Shown: positions 1 to 8,801, counted from the first letter of the stretch. The stretch is DNA of 64,000 bases from Campylobacter showae (GCF_004803815.1 NZ_CP012544.1:372001-436000); one strand, 5' to 3'. Notes: generated by a model from the letters alone, not told the origin. Numbers and translations are program-made.

Positions 1-237
1 GTAACGGTTGATTTTAACCACCCTTACGCAGGCAAAGATTTGGAGTTTAAGGTTCAAATTTTCGACAAACGCGATGCTACAGAGGACGAGATAGCTACCG
101 GTATGGTAGCCGGCGCTCACACATGCGGATGCGGAGGACACGATCACGACCATCATCACGGCGAGGGCGGATGCTGCGGACACGGACACCATGACCACGG
201 TCACCACCACGGCGACGGCGGATGCGGCTGCCACTAA
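1..237 (+). CDS. slyD: SlyD-type FKBP peptidyl-prolyl isomerase, 3' end only
   Basis: The gene is cut by the window edge; reading frame 1 is open from base 1 and ends at TAA 235-237. The visible start reads VTVDFNHPYAGK, the conserved end of the insert-in-flap region of SlyD FKBPs, followed by about 45 residues very rich in His, Cys, Gly and Asp (CGCGGHDHDHHH, CCGHGHHDHGHHH). SlyD proteins use such tails to bind nickel and zinc and help mature metalloenzymes such as hydrogenase and urease. fabD follows after 10 nt. The FKBP catalytic core is outside the window, so activity cannot be judged. Confidence 0.9.
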   Translation, partial: VTVDFNHPYAGKDLEFKVQIFDKRDATEDEIATGMVAGAHTCGCGGHDHDHHHGEGGCCGHGHHDHGHHHGDGGCGCH

Positions 238-247
238 GAGAGCCTAG

Positions 248-1168
248 ATGAGAGCAGCGTTTATATTTCCCGGGCAAGGCTCGCAAAGCGTCGGTATGGG
301 TAAGGAAATTTACGAAAATTTCCGCCCGGCCGCCGAGCTTTTGCAAAATGCAAGCGACAGCCTAAAAATCGACTTTTCAAATCTACTTTTCAACGAAAAT
401 GACCTTATAAATAGGAGCGAATTTACCCAGCCTGCCATCGTCTTAAACTCGCTTATGTGCTATCTCGCGCTAAAGCAAAGCGTAAATTTAGAGCCTAGCT
501 TCGCGCTTGGCCACTCTTTGGGCGAGTTTAGCGCGCTTGCGGTTAGCGGAGCGTTTGATTTTGCTGGTGCGCTTAGGATCGTAAATTTGCGCGGTAAATT
601 TATGCAAGAGGACTGCGCGGGCAAAGACGTAACGATGAGCGTTATTTTGGGTCTTAGCGACGAGACGGTAGAGCAAATTTGCAAAAACGCACAAGATGAC
701 GGCCATCAAATTTACGCCGCGAACTACAACTGCGACGGTCAGATCGTGATCGCGGGACTAAAAGAGGACATCGCCAAATTTGAGTCGGCGTTTAAAGAAG
801 CGGGCGCTAAGCGTGTGTTGCCTCTAAACATGTCCGTCATTAGCCACTGCCCGCTTTTAAAGAGCGCTAGCGAGAAACTAACGGCGCAGCTAGAGCCAGC
901 GTTGGCAGCTAAATTTGACACGGTCATTTCAAATGCATCGGCGAAGCCTTACGGCACGAAAGATGAAGCGCTAAATTTACTAAAAGCTCAGCTTGTTAGC
1001 CCCGTTTTATACAAACAAAGTATCAAAGACATCGAAAACGAGATCGATATTTTCGTGGAGTTCGGCGGTAGCGTGCTAAAAGGCATCAACAAAAAAATCA
1101 CCGAGAAGCCGACATTTAGCGTCACCGATCTTGGCAGCCTTGAAGAGCTTTTAAAGGAGCTTAAATGA
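248..1168 (+). CDS. fabD: Malonyl-CoA:ACP transacylase FabD
   Basis: FabD moves malonyl groups from CoA to acyl carrier protein, supplying fatty acid elongation in the cytoplasm. The 306-residue length is normal. FPGQGSQ is at residues 7-13, the nucleophile motif GHSLGE near residue 88, and the second active-site region SVISHCPLL near residue 197. ATG 248 is the only start that gives the conserved N-terminus. Its stop overlaps the next gene by 4 nt (ATGA), which suggests translational coupling. In C. jejuni, from memory, slyD, fabD and the nucleosidase gene are likewise adjacent. Confidence 0.97.
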   Translation: MRAAFIFPGQGSQSVGMGKEIYENFRPAAELLQNASDSLKIDFSNLLFNENDLINRSEFTQPAIVLNSLMCYLALKQSVNLEPSFALGHSLGEFSALAVSGAFDFAGALRIVNLRGKFMQEDCAGKDVTMSVILGLSDETVEQICKNAQDDGHQIYAANYNCDGQIVIAGLKEDIAKFESAFKEAGAKRVLPLNMSVISHCPLLKSASEKLTAQLEPALAAKFDTVISNASAKPYGTKDEALNLLKAQLVSPVLYKQSIKDIENEIDIFVEFGGSVLKGINKKITEKPTFSVTDLGSLEELLKELK

Positions 1169-1848
1169 TAGCGATCTTAGGCGCGATGCGCGAGGAGGTC
1201 GCTCCTCTGCTCGAGCGCATCAAGGATTACAAAGAGGTTAAGCACGCGAATAACGTATTTTACCTCGCAAATTTCGGCGGTAAAGAGCTCGTGATCGCCT
1301 ACTCAAAGATTGGCAAGGTAAACGCCGCTCTTACCGCAAGCGCGATGATAGAGAAATTTGGCGCCCAGAAGCTGCTTTTTACCGGCGTCGCAGGCGCGCT
1401 AAATCCAAATTTGAAAATCGGAGATATGCTTTACGCGACTAGCCTTGTACAGCACGACGTCGATATCACGGCGTTTGGGCACCCGTACGGCTACGTGCCC
1501 GAGACCAGTATCTTTATCAAAAGCGACGACGCTCTAAATGCGTTAGCCTCTAGCGTCGCGGCCGAAAAAGGCATCGAGCTAAAAGGCGGCATCATAGCTA
1601 CGGGCGATCAGTTTATCTGCGACAATGCTAAAAAAGAGTGGCTAAAAGCGACCTTCAAAGCCGATGCGGCCGAGATGGAGGGCGCTAGCGTGGCGCTGGT
1701 TTGCGAGAGTCTTGGCGTGCCGTTTTTCGTGCTTCGCGCGATTAGTGACGAGGCGGGCGGCAGCGCGGAGTTTGACTTCGATAAATTTTTACAAGACTCG
1801 GCAAACGTCGGCGCGCAGTTCATGCTCGCGATGATCGAGCGGCTATGA
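1165..1848 (+). CDS. mtnN: MTA/SAH nucleosidase (aminofutalosine hydrolase)
   Basis: This 227-residue purine nucleosidase cleaves adenine from methylthioadenosine and S-adenosylhomocysteine. In Campylobacter and Helicobacter the same enzyme is known to hydrolyse 6-amino-6-deoxyfutalosine in menaquinone synthesis (MqnB role). Visible family marks are GAMREE at the N-terminus with the catalytic Glu, FTGVAGAL near residue 72, EMEGAS near residue 170 and the catalytic Asp in RAISDEAG near residue 194. It overlaps fabD by 4 nt and the next gene by 4 nt, so the three are probably one transcript. The futalosine role is inferred from the family, not shown by sequence alone. Confidence 0.93.
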   Translation: MIAILGAMREEVAPLLERIKDYKEVKHANNVFYLANFGGKELVIAYSKIGKVNAALTASAMIEKFGAQKLLFTGVAGALNPNLKIGDMLYATSLVQHDVDITAFGHPYGYVPETSIFIKSDDALNALASSVAAEKGIELKGGIIATGDQFICDNAKKEWLKATFKADAAEMEGASVALVCESLGVPFFVLRAISDEAGGSAEFDFDKFLQDSANVGAQFMLAMIERL

Positions 1849-2612
1849 TAGAGCTTAGCAAGCGGCTGCTGCGCCAGGTCGGGCAGACCAACGCCAGATA
1901 CCGCATGGTGCGCGGCGGGGATAAAATTTTGCTCGGTCTTAGCGGCGGTAAGGACAGCCTCGCGCTCGCGCACGTACTAAAACACATGCAAAACGTCACA
2001 CCCGAAAAATTTGAGTTTAAGGCCGTGACGCTGAGCTATGGCATGGGCGAGGACTATGCCTACCTCACGCGCCACTGCGCCGAGCACGGCATCGAGCACG
2101 ACGTGATCGACAGCTCGATATTCGAGATATCGAAGGACAAGATCCGCAAAAACTCCAGCTTTTGCAGCTTTTTCTCGCGTATGAGGCGTGGCTATCTCTA
2201 CACCTATGCGCTCGAGCACGGCTTTAACAAGCTCGCCATCGCTCACCACCTCGACGACGCGGTCGAGAGCTTTTTTATGAACTTTACTTATAACGGTGCG
2301 CTGCGAACGCTTGCTCCAAAATACGTCGCGGCAAACGGTATCGAGGTTATCAGGCCGTTTATATTCGTGCGCGAAAGACAGCTACGCGAAAATGCCGTGC
2401 GAAACGGGCTTACGGTTATCGGCGACGAGGCGTGTCCGGCGATGCGATTTGACATCAAGATGCCTCACGCCAGAGCTGAAACTAAGGAGCTTTTGGCAAA
2501 TTTAGAAAAGCAAAATCCAAAGCTTTTCGTCTCGCTAAAGGCTGCTTTTGAAAACATCCACAGCGATACGTTTTTCGCCGCTGGGGCGCAAAATTTGACC
2601 GACGAGGAGTGA
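1845..2612 (+). CDS. TtcA-like PP-loop ATPase, with incomplete CxxC motifs
   Basis: This 255-residue protein has the PP-loop SGGKDSLA near residue 34 and HHLDDAVESFFMN near residue 133, as in TtcA, which adds sulfur to C32 of tRNA using an ATP-activated base and a [4Fe-4S] cluster. TtcA has two CxxC motifs. Here the equivalents read CSFF (Cys107, just before SRMRRG) and CPAM (Cys197), so the second cysteine of each is replaced. A cluster could have at most two of the usual ligands. It may be a divergent tRNA thiolase or have another sulfur or adenylation role. ATG overlaps the previous stop by 4 nt. Confidence 0.8.
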   Translation: MIELSKRLLRQVGQTNARYRMVRGGDKILLGLSGGKDSLALAHVLKHMQNVTPEKFEFKAVTLSYGMGEDYAYLTRHCAEHGIEHDVIDSSIFEISKDKIRKNSSFCSFFSRMRRGYLYTYALEHGFNKLAIAHHLDDAVESFFMNFTYNGALRTLAPKYVAANGIEVIRPFIFVRERQLRENAVRNGLTVIGDEACPAMRFDIKMPHARAETKELLANLEKQNPKLFVSLKAAFENIHSDTFFAAGAQNLTDEE

Positions 2613-2618
2613 GGAGTC

Positions 2619-2641
2619 GTCAAATTTAGCTTAAATTTGAC
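2619..2641. terminator. Palindromic hairpin between convergent genes
   Basis: A perfect 10-bp stem, GTCAAATTTA / TAAATTTGAC, with a 3-nt loop lies 7 nt after the TtcA-like stop. It sits between convergent genes. It is AT-rich, without a clean T-run, so it is a weak bidirectional terminator candidate and is also built from the AAATTT words common throughout this DNA. Confidence 0.35.
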
Positions 2642-2720
2642 TGCTCTTTCGGTCAAATTTGACTTTTGCTAGTCGGCTCAAATTTGCCCGACAACCTTCA
2701 CTGCGCTATATAGCAATCTA

Positions 2721-4010
2721 TCATCGTCGCTCTGCGGCATCTTTACTCCTTAATTTTTGGATTAGTTTATTGGATATTAGCTTTTCTTTGTTTTGACTAC
2801 TTGTATTGGCGTCGATATAGATTACCTTTGCGGGGTTGTTTTTGTGCGCTTCTAAAAACCGCAATATATTCTCTCGTCTTTCTTCTTCATTTGCCCATTT
2901 TACAAAAGATTCGGTGTCTTTAAATGTAGCATTTTCGTCCAAACAGTGTTTAGAGTAAAAATTTATAGTATCGTCAAATCTTTTTATTTGTTCGGGATCT
3001 GGCGGCTTTGGTTTGTATTTTAAAAGACCTTCATGATATAAGCACTCGGTACATAAATGCCTATATTTGTCGTTTTTGCGCAACCTAGCCTCGCCTTCTT
3101 CGTCTCTGCCTTTATTCATTTTATAGATATAGCCTTCCTTTGCTGCAGTAAAAACTCCAACTTTATCGTGACACTTTTTATACGCCTCTTTCCGCTCCTC
3201 GCTAGTAGGCTGCCCCGAAACGTTATTGTCTAGTAGCAAATTTAGCATAGGTTCGTAGTTTGGCATATATTTCATATCTTTAAAATAGTTGCCGTTCTCG
3301 TCAAAATACCCCATACTAAATAGTATTTGTAGCATCTCGGTAAAGTTGCCAAAGGTAATATAATCAAAAGGCAATATCCAGCCTTTTGAGCCTTCGTTTT
3401 TCTGACCGTATTTTGCTTCGTACTCTACAAATATATTATCTCCGTCGATAGTCAAGCTTTTGATCCTATCGTTTTGGGGCGCTTTTAAATATCTTTGAAT
3501 TTTTTCTTTATTGCTAAATTTAACCCCGCTATCAAGCAAGAGCTTGGCGGTCTTTGTAGAGTTGTTTTCTATGGCGTAGGCCAGGGGCGAGAGTTTGTAG
3601 TTATCTTTCGCATGAGCGTTTGCGCCCATATCTATAAGTCTTTTTGCCGTGGCTTCGTCGTCGTAAAAGCTAGCGTACATCAGCGGAGTCGTGTTTGCCT
3701 TCATCTTTACGTCGGCGCTAAGCCCGTTTCTTGTCATAAAATTTAAAATTTTATCGGTATCTTTTAGCCTCAGCAAATTTCTTAAAGCGTTAAGAGTGGC
3801 GTTGTTTTCCTCGTATTCGTCTATATCCCAGTATCTAAAAGCAAAATCGTCTATCTCCTCTTGCGTTACGTATTTGGCTAGCTCGGAGTTTGGGTCTATT
3901 TTAGTATCGGGAGTGACGGTAAAATGCGTAGGGCGAGATAGCTTTTCGTAGAGGAAATTTACAAAAACGACGAGAAAAAGGGCGGCAAAGCCGAGTGCGA
4001 ATTTTTTCAA
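2721..4010 (-). CDS. Ankyrin-repeat protein with N-terminal membrane anchor
   Basis: The 429-residue product begins with a short charged start and a hydrophobic helix (FALGFAALFLVVFVNFLY), so it is probably anchored in the inner membrane with the rest in the periplasm. Residues about 100-170 hold two or three ankyrin repeats: TPLMYASFYDDEATAKRLID then SPLAYAIENNSTKTAKLLLD. The C-terminal 230 residues are charged, contain a CHDK and CTECLYHEG cysteine set, and match no family I recognise. The start is TTG at 4010 with AGGGAT upstream. Ankyrin repeats bind proteins; no partner can be inferred. It faces the TtcA-like gene tail to tail. Confidence 0.8.
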   Translation of the reverse strand: MKKFALGFAALFLVVFVNFLYEKLSRPTHFTVTPDTKIDPNSELAKYVTQEEIDDFAFRYWDIDEYEENNATLNALRNLLRLKDTDKILNFMTRNGLSADVKMKANTTPLMYASFYDDEATAKRLIDMGANAHAKDNYKLSPLAYAIENNSTKTAKLLLDSGVKFSNKEKIQRYLKAPQNDRIKSLTIDGDNIFVEYEAKYGQKNEGSKGWILPFDYITFGNFTEMLQILFSMGYFDENGNYFKDMKYMPNYEPMLNLLLDNNVSGQPTSEERKEAYKKCHDKVGVFTAAKEGYIYKMNKGRDEEGEARLRKNDKYRHLCTECLYHEGLLKYKPKPPDPEQIKRFDDTINFYSKHCLDENATFKDTESFVKWANEEERRENILRFLEAHKNNPAKVIYIDANTSSQNKEKLISNKLIQKLRSKDAAERR

Positions 4011-4200
4011 ATTTATCCCTTAAGTCAAATTTGCAAAATCTTAGCCAAAACTAGGTAAAGAGGCGGTAAATTTGATGCAATTTGAGCTGATAAATTTGGA
4101 TATCGGGAGTAGGGCACGGCGAGATCCGTTTGCATAAAATTTGAGCGGGTTAAATTTGAAAGCAAACTCTGGCAAGTCAAATTTGAAATGCCAAATTTGA

Positions 4201-4815
4201 TCAAAGCCCCTGAAGCAAAATGGAGTAAAGCGCGTCTATCTCGTCGTCGTCAAGTAGCAACGTAGAGCGCTCGCTAAAGAGCATTTTTATCTTTTCTATT
4301 TCAAAACCCTTTTGCGCAGCGCAGTGCTCGTGAGCGGGTAAAAAGCTCCTAGCTAGCGCCACGTTATCCTCCACTGGCTCATCGCAGATAAAGCAAAAAA
4401 GCTCATCGTGTAGCCTGCCCTCTGCCTCCAAAATGCGCACGTAGCTCTCGATGAGTAGGCGTTTGGGAGCGCCTCTGTCAAAGCGCGAGGCGCAAAGCTC
4501 AAGCTCGCGAAAATACACCTCGTCTATCTGCTCTACGTCTCGCAGGTGGGCGTAGAGTAGGCGCATAAACTGTTGCCACACGAGCAGTCGCTCGCGCGAG
4601 AGCAGCCAGCGGTAGCCTAGGTGTAGGACGCTGCGCAGGTGCGGGAGGAAGTTTTCGCCGCCTTCTAGCTCGAAGTCGATCTTGTAACCTTGCAGGACGT
4701 TTGAGTGGCGCGCGCCGTAGAATCGGTAGGATTTAACCAGCAGCGAGGGCGTGAGGATGTAGACGAGCAGGTCCTCGTCACGCACCTTTTGCGTGTGCAG
4801 GATGTAGCCTTGCAT
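4201..4815 (-). CDS. recO: Recombination repair protein RecO
   Basis: RecO loads RecA on SSB-coated single strands with RecR in gap repair. The N-terminal stretch MQGYILHTQKVRDEDLLVYI matches the OB-fold start of epsilonproteobacterial RecO, and the 204-residue length fits their short form. A cysteine set CFICDEP ... HEHC near residue 140-165 corresponds to the zinc-finger region. dusB ends 3 nt upstream of its start, so the two are likely co-transcribed. The protein is divergent from the longer E. coli RecO, hence less than full certainty. Confidence 0.85.
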   Translation of the reverse strand: MQGYILHTQKVRDEDLLVYILTPSLLVKSYRFYGARHSNVLQGYKIDFELEGGENFLPHLRSVLHLGYRWLLSRERLLVWQQFMRLLYAHLRDVEQIDEVYFRELELCASRFDRGAPKRLLIESYVRILEAEGRLHDELFCFICDEPVEDNVALARSFLPAHEHCAAQKGFEIEKIKMLFSERSTLLLDDDEIDALYSILLQGL

Positions 4816-4817
4816 GG

Positions 4818-5738
4818 CTAGAAAAATGTTTGGATTTTTTGGCGCAGGATCTCAGGCTCGGCGATGTGATTTATCTCGTCGCGAAAGGCGCTGGCGCCGT
4901 CTATGCCTTTGGAGTAGCGGTGTAGGTGCTTGCGAAATATCGCCGCTCCGTGCTCGCCGTAGTGCTCGATCATCGCGTCAAAATGCGCCAAAATGATCGC
5001 CTTTTTCGTCGCCGCGTCAATACTGCCGCCCGTTTTTATCTCGTGGAAAACCCACGGCTTGCCGATGCAAGCGCGTCCTATCATCAGAGCGTCGGCGTTG
5101 GTCAAATTTAGCGTCTGGGCTGCGTTTTCCGGCGAGATGTCGCCGTTTGCGATGACAGGGATGGTTACAGCTTCTTTGGCTCGGCCGATCGCGGCGTAAT
5201 CTACCGCTGTCGTGTAGCCGCCCGCTCTCGTGCGCCCGTGAAATGCGATGTAGTCGGCTCCGGCGTCCTGCGCGGCGATGGCTAAAATCTCAGGGATTTT
5301 TTCATCAAAGCCCAGGCGCAATTTGACGCTAGTCATTTGCTTATTTGAGGTTTTTTTGATGGTTTCTACGATGCGTTTTAGGTTCGAGATATCTTTTAGC
5401 AGAGCCGAGCCCGCGGACTGTTTGACGACCTTTGGCACGGGGCAACCGCAGTTTAGATCGATACCGTCGATACCGTCGATACCGTTTAAAATTTCCACCG
5501 CTTTTTTGACGATGTCCGCGTCGCTGCCTGCGATCTGCACGATATATGGCGTTTCAAGCGGCGATTTTTTGAGCATTTCAAGCGTTTTGCTGCCTTCATA
5601 GACTAGGGCGTTTGCGCTTATCATCTCACTTACAGTCACGTCGCAACCAAACTGCTTGACCACGCTTCTAAGCGGCAGGTCCGAAAAGCCCGCGAGCGGA
5701 GCTAGAAAAAGCGGCTTTTTTGAAAAATCTATCAGCAA
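4818..5738 (-). CDS. dusB: tRNA-dihydrouridine synthase DusB family
   Basis: This flavoenzyme reduces uridine to dihydrouridine in tRNA. LAPLAGFSDLPLR near residue 12 binds FMN, the catalytic cysteine is in DLNCGCPVPKVVKQSAGSAL near residue 95-115, and HGRTRAGGY is near residue 166. The segment before the active site reads NGIDGIDGIDLN, produced by three 9-bp tandem repeats (5460-5486). Its ATG overlaps the upstream membrane-protein gene by 7 nt. The gene order dus, membrane protein, dksA-like, rlmH, accD matches what I recall of C. jejuni Cj0123c-Cj0127c. Confidence 0.93.
   Translation of the reverse strand: MLIDFSKKPLFLAPLAGFSDLPLRSVVKQFGCDVTVSEMISANALVYEGSKTLEMLKKSPLETPYIVQIAGSDADIVKKAVEILNGIDGIDGIDLNCGCPVPKVVKQSAGSALLKDISNLKRIVETIKKTSNKQMTSVKLRLGFDEKIPEILAIAAQDAGADYIAFHGRTRAGGYTTAVDYAAIGRAKEAVTIPVIANGDISPENAAQTLNLTNADALMIGRACIGKPWVFHEIKTGGSIDAATKKAIILAHFDAMIEHYGEHGAAIFRKHLHRYSKGIDGASAFRDEINHIAEPEILRQKIQTFF
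5460..5486. repeat. 9-bp tandem repeat inside dusB
   Basis: Three adjacent copies of GATACCGTC (the third ends in T) on the + strand encode Gly-Ile-Asp three times on the coding strand, just before the catalytic LNCGCP. Gain or loss of a copy would keep the frame and change a loop next to the active site. Confidence 0.8.
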
Positions 5739-6769
5739 TGGGCGTGCTTGAAAAATAGATCGGTCGGGACGTTTTTGCCGTTTTGTCTGAGGTAGAGCAG
5801 GGTGCGGAAATTTTGATATTCGCCGGCTTCAAGACCCGCCAAGACCTCCTGCGCGCGCTCGAGCATCTCAAACTCAAATAGCAGATAGATGTATGCTTCC
5901 TGCGCCTCTTGACGTTCGTTTTTGAGCCGCTCGAAGATGCCGATGATAGCGTCCGGAGCGATTTTGCTTTTTAGCGTCGCGGCGCTGATACTAAAGCTAT
6001 CTTTTGAAATTTTATCCGAATTTAACAGCTCTAAAATCTCGTCGTTGCTCAAATTTATCTCGTCTTTGGCAAAGCGGGCGATAAGCGTCATGATCTCTTT
6101 TTCGTCCAGATCTGGAGCAAATTTTTTGATATCGGCGAGCGAGCCTAAATTTATTAGCTTTTGCCTTGCTTCGCGAGCGATTTCGCCTTGATCGCCCATA
6201 GATTTTTTAAGCGTTTCCAGATAGTATCCGTCCAAATTTGCTATCTTGTTTAGCTCGTTTTTGATAAAGAGCGGATTGTCTTTAGGTAGCTTAAATTTCT
6301 TTAGGTCTGCAACTTCGCCGTTTTTGACCGTGCGCATTATATCTAAGGCGTTTTGTAGTTCCTCGCCCTCGATATTTGCGTCCTTGTATCTATCCCACGG
6401 CGAGAGGACTCTGGCTATCTGGGATGGGATTTTATAAAAGTTCGTTTTAAAGTCTTTGTTCGTATCAAGGCCGAGTAAAATTTCTTTGCCGAGGTCTCTA
6501 TAAAATTTCTCGTCGTGCGAAATTTTACGTTTAAAAGCGTAAAATTTAAAGCCGTGATAGGCCATATGAAGCACGCAAAATATCGTCAAAATCGCAGGCG
6601 GCAATATCATCCACACGGCGACGGGTAAATTTAACGCATACTCTACGTCGCTGCCTAAAAAGGCAAATTTAAGATGAAGCTCGTAAGAGCCTCCCTCGAA
6701 AAGATAAACTATCGCGCCGACTACGACCAGGTAAAGCACGGCGCAAGCTATAAAACGTTTGATTTGCAT
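5732..6769 (-). CDS. Conserved membrane protein with long soluble C-terminus
   Basis: The 345-residue protein has two N-terminal transmembrane helices (ACAVLYLVVVGAIVYLF and MILPPAILTIFCVLHMAYHG) and then about 260 mostly helical, charged residues, presumably cytoplasmic. I recognise it only as the counterpart of the uncharacterised Campylobacter protein between dus and dksA-like (Cj0124c in C. jejuni, from memory). No catalytic motif is visible. It overlaps dusB by 7 nt and starts 9 nt downstream of the dksA-like stop, so it is part of the same operon. Confidence 0.75.
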   Translation of the reverse strand: MQIKRFIACAVLYLVVVGAIVYLFEGGSYELHLKFAFLGSDVEYALNLPVAVWMILPPAILTIFCVLHMAYHGFKFYAFKRKISHDEKFYRDLGKEILLGLDTNKDFKTNFYKIPSQIARVLSPWDRYKDANIEGEELQNALDIMRTVKNGEVADLKKFKLPKDNPLFIKNELNKIANLDGYYLETLKKSMGDQGEIAREARQKLINLGSLADIKKFAPDLDEKEIMTLIARFAKDEINLSNDEILELLNSDKISKDSFSISAATLKSKIAPDAIIGIFERLKNERQEAQEAYIYLLFEFEMLERAQEVLAGLEAGEYQNFRTLLYLRQNGKNVPTDLFFKHAHC

Positions 6770-6778
6770 GGCGTACCC

Positions 6779-7132
6779 CTATTTTGCGGTTTTTTCCACT
6801 ATCTCACGGCATGTGATGCAGTATTTTGCGTGCGGTTTGACGCGCAAACGCGCCAGTCCGATATCTTCCTCGCACATCTCGCAGATGCCGTAGGTTTTGT
6901 CGGCGATCTTTCGCAGCGAGACGTCGATCTCGGCTAGTTCTTGTCTTTGTTGAGCGCTGATTGATTGCTCGATGAGTTGATCGGCGTTTACGGAGGCGAT
7001 ATCAAACTCGTCGCTGACGCCGCTTTGGCGTAGTCCTGCCATCTCGTTTGACGAGTCAAAAATATTTTTAGTTATCTGTGCTTTTCGCTCCAGTAAAAGT
7101 GCCTTAAACTGCTCCAGGTCGCTTTTGCGCAT
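6779..7132 (-). CDS. dksA: DksA/TraR-type zinc-finger transcription factor
   Basis: DksA-type proteins enter the secondary channel of RNA polymerase and tune stable RNA and stress transcription with ppGpp. This 117-residue protein has a coiled-coil N-terminus (EQFKALLLERKAQI) and a C4 finger CEMC ... CITC near residues 84-108. The coiled-coil tip carries acidic residues (DEFD). The start ATG 7132 has GGAAAAAA upstream. It lies between the membrane-protein gene and rlmH with 9-10 nt spacing. Confidence 0.9.
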   Translation of the reverse strand: MRKSDLEQFKALLLERKAQITKNIFDSSNEMAGLRQSGVSDEFDIASVNADQLIEQSISAQQRQELAEIDVSLRKIADKTYGICEMCEEDIGLARLRVKPHAKYCITCREIVEKTAK

Positions 7133-7141
7133 TTTTTTCCT

Positions 7142-7597
7142 TTATTTGTGATATGGGTGGTTCGCGTTTATGCAAAGAGCTCTGAAAATCTGCTCGTGAA
7201 GCATAAGTTTAGCGATCTTGTGCGCCATCGTCATGCGGCTTAGGCTAACGACGGCGTCGGTTTTTTGTTTAAAATTTTGGCTCAGCCCGTAAGCTCCGCC
7301 GATAAAAAACGAAATTTGAGCCTTGTCCGAGATGAGTTTGGCAAACTCCTCGCTGTTAAATTCGCGACCCGCTTCGTCAAGAGCCACGCAAAAGCCGTTT
7401 AAATTTGGCTCATAAACCTCGTCGTAGGCTTTTAGCGCCTCATCTCGCCCTTTGCTTTGGGCTTTGGCGATTTTGTCGTTAAAGATAACGACGTCTGAAA
7501 TTTTGGCGAATTTCGACGACATTTTCGCGTACTCTTTGATCTCGTTTTCAAAATTTTCACGTTTTGACTTTTGGATGCAAAACACGGAAATTTCCAA
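7142..7597 (-). CDS. rlmH: 23S rRNA pseudouridine-1915 methyltransferase RlmH
   Basis: RlmH is a SPOUT methyltransferase that N3-methylates pseudouridine 1915 in helix 69 of 23S rRNA. The 151-residue length fits. The AdoMet-binding knot is visible as [10 protein letters not shown] near residue 97 and [19 protein letters not shown] near residue 118, and the protein ends in the family tail NHPYHK. accD ends 2 nt upstream of its start. In the family this activity needs the assembled 70S ribosome. Confidence 0.95.
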   Translation of the reverse strand: MEISVFCIQKSKRENFENEIKEYAKMSSKFAKISDVVIFNDKIAKAQSKGRDEALKAYDEVYEPNLNGFCVALDEAGREFNSEEFAKLISDKAQISFFIGGAYGLSQNFKQKTDAVVSLSRMTMAHKIAKLMLHEQIFRALCINANHPYHK

Positions 7598-7599
7598 AT

Positions 7600-8493
7600 T
7601 TATTCCTCGTCGTCCAAGCTTTGAGCGCTCGGCTGCTTAGCGGCGTAGGCCGGGTTGTTTGAGAGCAGCCTTATCATATCGCTTAAAAACTGCTTATGCT
7701 CTTTGCGCTCGACTATGGCGTCTATTAGGCCGTGCTCTAGCAAAAACTCAGACCTTTGAAAGCCCTCAGGCAAATCAGCTCCGATGGTTTGTTTGATAAC
7801 GCGCTGCCCGGCAAATCCTATGAGAGCGCCAGGCTCTGCGATGATGACATCGCCCAGCCACGCGAAAGACGCGCTCACTCCGCCCATCGTAGGATCGGTT
7901 AGGACCGATATATAGGGCACCTTAGCCTCGTCAAGCAACTTTAGCGCGGCGGAAGTCTTTGACATCTGCATTAGCGAAAACGTACTCTCCTGCATCCTCG
8001 CTCCGCCCGAAGCCGAAACGATTATGAGAGGCTGTTTTTTATCGAGCGATCTTTTTACGGCGCGCACGATCTTTTCGCCCTCGACCGAGCCTAAAGAGCC
8101 GCCCATAAAGCCAAAATCAAAAACCGCTAGCTGTACATTCATGCCGTCTATCTTGGCTTCGCCGCAGATCACGGCCGAGCTTCTGCCCGTCTTTTCCTCG
8201 TTTTCGCTTATACGTTTTTTATAGGATTTTTTATCGACGAATTTGATCGGATCGACGGGCTTTAGCTTGGTATCAAGCTCGACGAAACTGCCTTCGTCGC
8301 AGATCATCGCTATCCTCTTATCGGCGGCTAATCTCATGTGAAAACCGCACTTTGGACAGACGTTAAAATTTGCCTCGACCTCTTTGTAATACATCAGCGA
8401 GTGACAGCTGTCGCATTTGACCCAGTGCGCCGGAGCCTCGCTAGGAGCGGATTGTTGCTTTCTTGTTTTGGAAAAAATATCTAAAAAGCTCAT
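7600..8493 (-). CDS. accD: Acetyl-CoA carboxylase carboxyltransferase subunit beta
   Basis: AccD with AccA transfers carboxyl from carboxybiotin to acetyl-CoA to make malonyl-CoA, the substrate that FabD (first gene of the window) uses. The 297-residue protein begins with a zinc ribbon [10 protein letters not shown] ... CPKCG (residues 26-50), then the crotonase-like core with [10 protein letters not shown] near residue 156 and [17 protein letters not shown] near residue 197. The ATG has GTAGGAATC upstream and a TATAAT -10 box 28 nt before the start, so accD probably heads the operon running down to recO. Confidence 0.97.
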   Translation of the reverse strand: MSFLDIFSKTRKQQSAPSEAPAHWVKCDSCHSLMYYKEVEANFNVCPKCGFHMRLAADKRIAMICDEGSFVELDTKLKPVDPIKFVDKKSYKKRISENEEKTGRSSAVICGEAKIDGMNVQLAVFDFGFMGGSLGSVEGEKIVRAVKRSLDKKQPLIIVSASGGARMQESTFSLMQMSKTSAALKLLDEAKVPYISVLTDPTMGGVSASFAWLGDVIIAEPGALIGFAGQRVIKQTIGADLPEGFQRSEFLLEHGLIDAIVERKEHKQFLSDMIRLLSNNPAYAAKQPSAQSLDDEE

Positions 8494-8801
8494 GATTCCT
8501 ACTTTTTAAAAAATTTAGGGATTATAGCCAAAGTTAGCTTATGTTTTGCTAGTCGGGTATTAAATTTACGCTGCGCGCTTTGGGGGAGTAGGCGGGTAGA
8601 ATCGCTAAAATTTACGGCGCCATTTTTTATGCTTTTGGGGGAAATTTAAATTTATGCGGAGGCGGTTTTAAGATTTGAAAGGTTAAATTTAAGAGATTTT
8701 ACTGTGGTATGTTTAAATTTGGAAATGTAAATTTAAAATGCTCAAATTTGCAGAAATTTAGACTATCTTGCTGTACAAATTTGAGCCTTTAAATTTACGG
8801 C
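8494..8801. other. Intergenic region with dense AAATTT words
   Basis: No gene is visible. The region holds the accD -10 box and, in 8561-8800, eleven copies of AAATTT on the + strand (several as CAAATTTG or TAAATTTA). No clear terminator for rimP's side is seen. Confidence 0.6.
8521..8526 (-). promoter_or_regulatory. Probable -10 box for accD
   Basis: On the minus strand GGCTATAATCCC lies 28 nt upstream of the accD ATG. It is an exact TATAAT, as expected for the Campylobacter vegetative promoter, which relies little on a -35 box. Inference from sequence only. Confidence 0.5.
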
